Assembly: GCA_026002935.1 (NCBI GenBank)
Contig: BPGH01000001.1
Coordinates: 545,965 to 609,964, forward strand
Source: Acidimicrobiia bacterium
Lineage (GTDB): Bacteria > Actinomycetota > Acidimicrobiia > IMCC26256 > PALSA-610
Direction of reading: 5' to 3'
Length of the DNA: 64,000 nt
The notes under the pieces are model-generated. The model saw only the letters and a program-made list of their open reading frames with translations, did no database searches and had not been told where the DNA came from. A program made the translations under genes and the position numbers. Positions 59,052 through 64,000 of this stretch are shown piece by piece; position 1 is the stretch's first letter, and each line of letters begins with the position of its first letter.

Positions 59052-59711
59052 GTGCCCGAGACCCCCGTCACGTTCTCCGTCATCATCCCGACGTCGGGCC
59101 GCAAGTCCTTGCCGCGCGCGATCGCGAGCGCGGCCGAGCAGCTCGAACCGGGCGACGAGATCCTCGTCCTGTGCGACCGCACCGGCGACCGCGGCAACAC
59201 GGCCCGCCAGCAGCTCGTCGAGCGGGCCCGGGGCACGCACCTCGTGTTCATCGACGACGACGACCAGTTCGCCCGCGACGCCTTCGCGGTGATGCGGAGG
59301 TTCGCGACGGAGAACCCGGGGCGGGTCGGCATCTTCCGCTTCCGCCTGCGCGACGGGACCGTGCTGTGGCGCGAGCCCGAGCTGCGGCGCGGCAACGTCG
59401 GCACGCCCATGTACTGCGTCCCGAACGTGCCCGGGAAGGTCGGGTCGTGGCTCCTGTCGCCCGTGCTGACGTCGCGCACGGGCCGCCGGTACACGGTCGG
59501 CGACTACGAGTTCATCCGCTCGACCGTCGAGCTGCAGGGACCGCCCGTGTTCCGCCCCGAGATCGTCGCCTACATCAGGTCGGACCGGCGGGCCCTGCGC
59601 CGAGCGGTCGGGCGGGTCACGCGCCTGCCGGGCGCGGCGCTGCGGCGCCTGCGCCTGCGCCTGGGCCGGGCGCGGCCCGCGGGCGGCGACGGCGCGCGGC
59701 CCGGGCGGTGA
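59052..59711 (+). CDS. glycosyltransferase family 2-like protein
   Basis: A 219-residue GT-A fold protein. It opens FSVIIPTSGRKSLPRAIASA, with DEILVLCDRTGDRGNTARQQ and the metal-binding run FIDDDDQFARDAFAVMRRFA. The C terminus lacks the usual second half and ends in an Arg-rich tail (RRLRLRLGRARPAGGDGARP), so it is short for the family and may glycosylate a small acceptor or need a partner. The GTG at 59052 is nine bases after TATCCT. It lies upstream of lgt but with its own likely promoter. Confidence 0.78.
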   Translation: MPETPVTFSVIIPTSGRKSLPRAIASAAEQLEPGDEILVLCDRTGDRGNTARQQLVERARGTHLVFIDDDDQFARDAFAVMRRFATENPGRVGIFRFRLRDGTVLWREPELRRGNVGTPMYCVPNVPGKVGSWLLSPVLTSRTGRRYTVGDYEFIRSTVELQGPPVFRPEIVAYIRSDRRALRRAVGRVTRLPGAALRRLRLRLGRARPAGGDGARPGR

Positions 59712-59753
59712 CCGCTGCGCCGCGGCGCCGCGGTCGGCATACGATGCGCCTCC

Positions 59754-60602
59754 GTGCCGCTGCTCCTCGCCTCGATCCCGAGTCCGTCGCGCGGCGTGAT
59801 CGAGGTCGGTCCGCTCGAGCTGCACGCCTACGGCCTGATGCTGGCGCTCGGCGTGCTCGCGGCGGCGGCGATCGCGGAGCGTCGGTACACGCGCTGGGGC
59901 GGTGAGGCCCGCACGATCACCGAGATCGCGGTCCCGGTCGTGCTCGGCGGCGTGATCGGCGCGCGCGTCTACCACCTGTTCACCGGGTACGACTGGGACG
60001 AGGGCGGCGTCGTCGGCGCCCTGCGGATCTGGGAGGGCGGCCTGTCGATCTGGGGCGCCGTCGCCGGCGGCCTGATCGCGCTGCTCGCCGTCGCGCGGGC
60101 CCGGCGGCTCGACACGCTGATGCTGATGGACGCGATCGCCCCGGGGCTCGCGGTCGCGCAGGCGATCGGGCGCTGGGGGAACTGGTTCAACCAGGAGCTG
60201 TACGGGCGCCCGACCGACCTGCCGTGGGGGCTCGAGATCGACTTCGAGCACCGTCCCGAGCGCTACCTCGCGCAGGAGACGTTCCACCCGACGTTCCTGT
60301 ACGAGTCGATCTGGTGCCTGCTCGTGGCGGGCGCGGTCGTGCTCGCCGAGCGCCGGGCGCGTCTGCACAAGGGCCAGGCCTTCGCGCTGTACGTCGCGGC
60401 GTACACGTTCGGGCGGGTGTTCTTCGAGGCGCTGCGCGTCGACCCGGCCACCGAGCTGTTCGGCGTCCGCTTCAACCTCCTGCTGTCGGCCGTGTTGTGC
60501 GCGGTCGGTGCCGTGCTGTTCGTGTACTGGGGGCGGCGGTCGCCGGTCGCGCCGAGCGCGCGCACGCGGGCGCCGACCGCGGGAGTGCCCGCGGACTCCT
60601 GA
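59754..60602 (+). CDS. lgt: prolipoprotein diacylglyceryl transferase
   Basis: A 282-residue membrane enzyme that transfers diacylglycerol from phosphatidylglycerol to the Cys of lipoprotein precursors. The signature GRWGNWFNQELYGRPTDLPW lies in the middle, with LHAYGLMLALGVLAAAAIAE near the N terminus, VLGGVIGARVYHLFTGYDWD, WEGGLSIWGAVAGGLIALLA and HPTFLYESIWCLLVAGAVVL. Seven hydrophobic segments are apparent. The GTG at 59754 follows TACGAT by eight bases. It is needed for lipoproteins such as the BMP receptor and esterase encoded in this window. Confidence 0.95.
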   Translation: MPLLLASIPSPSRGVIEVGPLELHAYGLMLALGVLAAAAIAERRYTRWGGEARTITEIAVPVVLGGVIGARVYHLFTGYDWDEGGVVGALRIWEGGLSIWGAVAGGLIALLAVARARRLDTLMLMDAIAPGLAVAQAIGRWGNWFNQELYGRPTDLPWGLEIDFEHRPERYLAQETFHPTFLYESIWCLLVAGAVVLAERRARLHKGQAFALYVAAYTFGRVFFEALRVDPATELFGVRFNLLLSAVLCAVGAVLFVYWGRRSPVAPSARTRAPTAGVPADS

Positions 60603-60744
60603 CCGGCCCCGGACGGCGCGACGGCGCGACGCGATGAATGGCCGCCGCCGCGACCGTCGGGACCGGACGGACCCGACCGCCGGCCGCCCGCGGGCTCCCT
60701 AGGCTGTGCGGGCGGCCCCGACCCGACCTGATGGAGTGCGCCGA

Positions 60745-61495
60745 GTGACGACCACCGTTCCCCCCCACCACGACCGTCGCGGCCCGGGCCGTCGGCGCGA
60801 CGAAGCGCTACGGCGAGGGCGAGACCGCGGTCCGCGCCCTCGACGGGATCGACGTCGAGTTCCCGCGCTCGCGCTACACGACGATCATGGGACCGTCCGG
60901 ATCGGGGAAGTCCACCCTGCTCCACTGCATCGCGGGCCTCGACCGGTTGACGTCGGGCGAGGTGTGGCTGGGTGAGCTCGCGCTGTCGCAGCTCAGCGAG
61001 CGAGAGCTCACGAAGGTCCGGCGCGACCAGGTCGGCTTCGTGTTCCAGGCCTTCAACCTCATCCCGACGCTGAACGCGCTCGAGAACATCACGCTGCCGA
61101 TGGCGCTCGCCGGGCGCAGGCCCGACGACGAGTGGCTCGACCGGGTGATCGACACGGTCGGGCTGCGCGACCGGCTGACGCACCGCCCGTCGGAGCTGTC
61201 GGGTGGCCAGCAGCAGCGGGTGGCGGTCGCGCGGGCCCTCGCGTCGCGCCCGCAGATCGTCTTCGCCGACGAGCCGACCGGCAACCTCGACTCGAGGTCC
61301 GGTGCCGAGATCCTGTCGTTCATGCAGCGCGCGGTCCGGGAGTTCGGCCAGACCGTCGTCATGGTCACCCACGACCCGATCGCAGCCTCCTACTCGGACC
61401 GGGTGGTGTTCCTCGTCGACGGCCGGATCGTCGACGAGATCCACGATCCCACGGCCGACTCCGTGTTGCGGAAGATGCGCGAGCTCGGGGACTGA
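60745..61495 (+). CDS. MacB/LolD-type ABC transporter ATPase, frameshifted as sequenced
   Basis: An ATPase of about 249 residues when repaired. From the GTG at 60745 the frame reads VTTTVPP and breaks at a C7 run (60760-60766); with six C it continues TTTVAARAVGATKRYGEGET and joins the intact frame. Motifs are Walker A GPSGSGKST, QVGFVFQAFNLIPTLNALEN, signature LSGGQQQRVAVARALASRPQ, Walker B IVFADEPTGNLD and the switch His in VMVTHDPIAA. It drives the FtsX-type permease encoded six bases on. TAGGCT at 60700-60705 is a likely -10 with a 33-base leader. If the C7 is real the ATPase would lack its first strands. Confidence 0.82.
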
Positions 61496-61500
61496 CCGCG

Positions 61501-64000
61501 ATGTGGAAGGTCACCCTGCGCGGCATCACCACCAAGAAGCTCCGCTTCCTCCTCACGGCGAGCTCCGTCATGCTCGGTGTCGCGTTCATGTCGGGCACGA
61601 TGACGCTCACCGACACGGTCCGCGCCACCTTCGACGACCTCTTCCGCGACATCAACGAGGGGACCGACGTCGTCGTCCGGGGCGTGCAGCCCTTCGAGAG
61701 CGATTTCGGCGACGTGCCGCGCCGCCCGGTGCCCGCGGCGCTGCTGCCGGCCGTGCGCGAGGTCCCCGGCGTGGCGACCGCCGAGGGCCTCGTCGAGGTC
61801 CCGTACGCGCAGATCGTGGACGAGGCGAACGAGCCGGTCGGCAACCCGGGCCTCGGCGCCCCCTCGTTCGGGTTCTCGTGGACCGACGACGAGGACCTCA
61901 ACCCGATGACCCTGCAGCCCGGCGGGCACGCGCCGGCCGCGGCCGACGAGGTCGTGATCGACAAGGGGTCCGCCGACGCCGGCGGCATCGCCGTCGGCGA
62001 CACCGTGCGCGTGCTCACGCAGCAGGAGGTGAAGGAGTACGAGGTCGTCGGCATCGCGAAGTTCGGTGCCGCCGACAGCCCCGCCGGTGCCTCGATCGTG
62101 ATGTTCACGACCGAGGAGGCCCAGCGGATCAACAACTTCCGCGACCAGTACTCGTCGATCGCGGTCGTCGGCGACGGGTCGGTGTCGCAACAGGAGCTGG
62201 CGGAGCGGATCGCCCGCTCGGCGCTGGTGGGCTCCGACGTCGAGATCGTCACCGGCGAGGCCCTGATCGAGGAGAACCAGGACCAGCTCGCGGAGAACAT
62301 CGGCTTCTTCAACACCGCACTGCTGGTGTTCGCGTTCGTCGCCCTCTTCGTGGCGTGCTTCATCATCTACAACACGTTCCAGATCACGGTCGCGCAGCGC
62401 ACGCGCGAGCTCGCGCTGCTGCGTGCGATCGGTGCGAGCGCCGCGCAGGTCCGCCGGTCGGTCATCGCGGAGGCGCTGGCGGTCGGTCTGGCCGCGTCGG
62501 CGCTCGGGCTCGGGCTCGGGATCCTCCTGTCGGTCGTGCTGAAGAACCTCCTCAACACGCTCGGGTTCGACATCCCGGCGACGGACGTCGTCGTCACCCC
62601 TGACACCGTGGTGTGGGCGTTCGTGGTCGGCCTCCTCGTGACCGTGCTCTCCGCGGTGCTCCCGGCGCGCCGGGCCGCCCGGGTGCCGCCGGTCGCGGCG
62701 ATGCGCGACGTCGCCGTGGAACGGCCCACGAACTTCGGCCGGCGGCTCCTCATCGGTGGCGCGATCCTCGCCCTGGGCGCCGCGGTGCTCGTCTACGGGC
62801 TGTTCGCCACGCCCGACGACGCGGTGGCGTTCATCGGCTTCGGCGCGTTCACCGTCTTCATCGGGGTGTTCGTGCTCGGGCCGCTGATCGTCCGGCCGGT
62901 GGCGCGCGTGCTCGGGCGCCCGCTCGTCCTGGTCAAGGGGGTGACGGGCACGCTCGCCCGGGAGAACGCGGTGCGCAACCCCCGGCGAACGGCCGCCACG
63001 GCCGCCGCCCTCATGGTGGGCGTGGCGCTGGTCGGGTTCATCACGATCTTCGCCGCGTCGGCGAAGAAGTCGATCGCACACGCCATCGACCAGCAGCTCA
63101 AGTCGGACTTCCTGGTGCAGGGCGGCACCGGGTTCGCGATGGTGCCGCTCAGCCCGACGGTCGCCGAGACGATGCGTACCGTCCCCGAGCTCTCGGTGGT
63201 CGCTCCGGTGCGCTTCGATGCGGTGCTCGTCGGCGGCGAGCAGGCGTTCGTCACCGGCGCCGATCCCGCGACCAGCAGCGAGCTCGTCGACTTCGACGTC
63301 CGGGAGGGCTCGCTGCGGGATCTGACCGCCGACGGCATCGCCGTCTCCGAGCGCTACGCGGACGACAACGACCTCGGGATGGGCGACCTGGTGGTCGTGA
63401 CGTTCCCGGCCACCGGAGACGTGCCGATGGAGATCGAGGCGATCTACTCGCGCCGCGAGATGGCGGGTGACTTCCTGATCACGCTCGACGCGTGGGCCAC
63501 GAACTTCCTGCCGCAGCAGCAGTACGACTCGCTCGTGATGGCCCGGCTCGCGCCCGGCGCCGACGCCGACGCGGCCCGCGCGGCGATCGAGGAGGCGCTC
63601 GAGCCGTACCCGACGGCGAAGGTGCGCGACAACGCCCAGTACAAGGAGGACCAGGCGGCCTCCGTGAACCAGGTCGTGAACCTCGTCTACGCGCTGCTGT
63701 TCCTGGCGATCGTCATCGCCACGATCGGGATCGTCATCACGCTCATGCTCTCGATCTACGAGCGCACGCGCGAGCTCGGGCTGCTGCGCGCGGTCGGGAT
63801 GACGCAGTCGCAGATGCGGTCGTCCGTTCGCTGGGAGTCGGTGATCATCGCGCTGCTCGGCACCGCACTCGGCCTGGTGATCGGCCTGTTCTTCGGCTGG
63901 GCGGTCGTCGCCGCGCTGCGGGACGAGGGGTTCACGCGCTTCGCCGCCGCACCGGGCCAGCTGCTCGTCATCGTCGTCGTCGCGGCCGTCGTCGGCGTCG
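61501..64000 (+). CDS. FtsX-like ABC transporter permease, 3' end outside window
   Basis: Open from the ATG at 61501 to the window end, at least 833 residues. The first unit has a start helix (LRFLLTASSVMLGVAFMSGT), an extracytoplasmic domain (SDFGDVPRRPVPAALLPAVR and on), then an FtsX core with three spans: LLVFAFVALFVACFIIYNTF, RTRELALLRAIGASAAQVRR, VVWAFVVGLLVTVLSAVLPA. The second unit repeats this, including NPRRTAATAAALMVGVALVG, a second external domain and VYALLFLAIVIATIGIVITL then RTRELGLLRAVGMTQSQMRS. Two FtsX units in one chain are common in actinobacterial lipoprotein- or lipid-exporting transporters. It partners the ATPase just upstream; the solute is unknown. Confidence 0.92.
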   Translation, partial: MWKVTLRGITTKKLRFLLTASSVMLGVAFMSGTMTLTDTVRATFDDLFRDINEGTDVVVRGVQPFESDFGDVPRRPVPAALLPAVREVPGVATAEGLVEVPYAQIVDEANEPVGNPGLGAPSFGFSWTDDEDLNPMTLQPGGHAPAAADEVVIDKGSADAGGIAVGDTVRVLTQQEVKEYEVVGIAKFGAADSPAGASIVMFTTEEAQRINNFRDQYSSIAVVGDGSVSQQELAERIARSALVGSDVEIVTGEALIEENQDQLAENIGFFNTALLVFAFVALFVACFIIYNTFQITVAQRTRELALLRAIGASAAQVRRSVIAEALAVGLAASALGLGLGILLSVVLKNLLNTLGFDIPATDVVVTPDTVVWAFVVGLLVTVLSAVLPARRAARVPPVAAMRDVAVERPTNFGRRLLIGGAILALGAAVLVYGLFATPDDAVAFIGFGAFTVFIGVFVLGPLIVRPVARVLGRPLVLVKGVTGTLARENAVRNPRRTAATAAALMVGVALVGFITIFAASAKKSIAHAIDQQLKSDFLVQGGTGFAMVPLSPTVAETMRTVPELSVVAPVRFDAVLVGGEQAFVTGADPATSSELVDFDVREGSLRDLTADGIAVSERYADDNDLGMGDLVVVTFPATGDVPMEIEAIYSRREMAGDFLITLDAWATNFLPQQQYDSLVMARLAPGADADAARAAIEEALEPYPTAKVRDNAQYKEDQAASVNQVVNLVYALLFLAIVIATIGIVITLMLSIYERTRELGLLRAVGMTQSQMRSSVRWESVIIALLGTALGLVIGLFFGWAVVAALRDEGFTRFAAAPGQLLVIVVVAAVVGV

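Overview
The window is a very GC-rich (clearly above 70% by eye) bacterial chromosome segment with dense, often overlapping genes. It most resembles an actinobacterium, probably of the class Acidimicrobiia. The pointers are a secreted protein built of GYWLVGTDGGVFAFG-type repeats ending in a resuscitation-factor-like lysozyme domain, two DUF3499-type proteins, an ECF sigma/anti-sigma pair, frequent GTG starts, and a recurrent -10-like hexamer 6-10 bases before start codons without ribosome binding sites (leaderless mRNAs). I see no rRNA, tRNA, CRISPR array, insertion sequence or phage gene.

Layout. 1-1669 (+): end of a SnoaL-like gene, a DhnA-type aldolase with two frameshifts, and a GMC oxidoreductase remnant. 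16749 down to 1677 (-): fifteen co-directional, mostly touching genes that look like one catabolic operon. In transcription order they are a VOC protein, a GntR/FadR regulator, a cupin, HyuA and HyuB, an AMP-forming acyl-CoA ligase, a second VOC protein, a complete BMP-type ABC importer, an MDR dehydrogenase, a third VOC protein, a ferritin-like protein and an aldo/keto reductase. A promoter (16811-16839) and a palindromic operator (16787-16799) precede it. 16866-28457: more scavenging metabolism, namely a flavin reductase-like protein, a gamma-glutamyltransferase, a formamidase with a TauE-type exporter, a PucR-type regulator, an aldehyde dehydrogenase, and a five-gene operon (amidohydrolase, alcohol dehydrogenase, FGGY kinase, two VOC proteins). 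28477-30523 (-): an FMN 2-hydroxyacid dehydrogenase and an HpcH-type aldolase.

30668-32763 carries ribF and aroC. 32792-43521 is mixed: DUF1801, a TetR regulator divergent from a DUF2214 membrane protein with a clear operator between them, an SDR, mmsA, a His-rich membrane protein of unknown function, a polysaccharide deacetylase, a lipoprotein esterase, a type I Baeyer-Villiger monooxygenase, and a secreted Pro/Thr-rich protein. 43508-54383 holds an ECF sigma/anti-sigma pair, a metallo-beta-lactamase/Rieske fusion, paired DUF3499 proteins, a homoserine-kinase-like gene, an SDR, an M20 peptidase, a phytoene-desaturase-like flavoprotein and the repeat/resuscitation-factor protein behind a structured leader. 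54451-64000 holds a UbiB-family kinase, a SnoaL-like protein, an Fpg/Nei glycosylase, a second His-rich secreted protein, a 2[4Fe-4S] ferredoxin, a glycosyltransferase, lgt and an ABC exporter (ATPase plus FtsX permease, cut by the window end).

One caution affects reading. Eight positions show single-base length changes in G or C runs, seven of them an extra base, and each breaks an otherwise well-conserved frame. These look more like consensus errors than eight independent mutations, so several frameshifted genes are probably intact in the organism.
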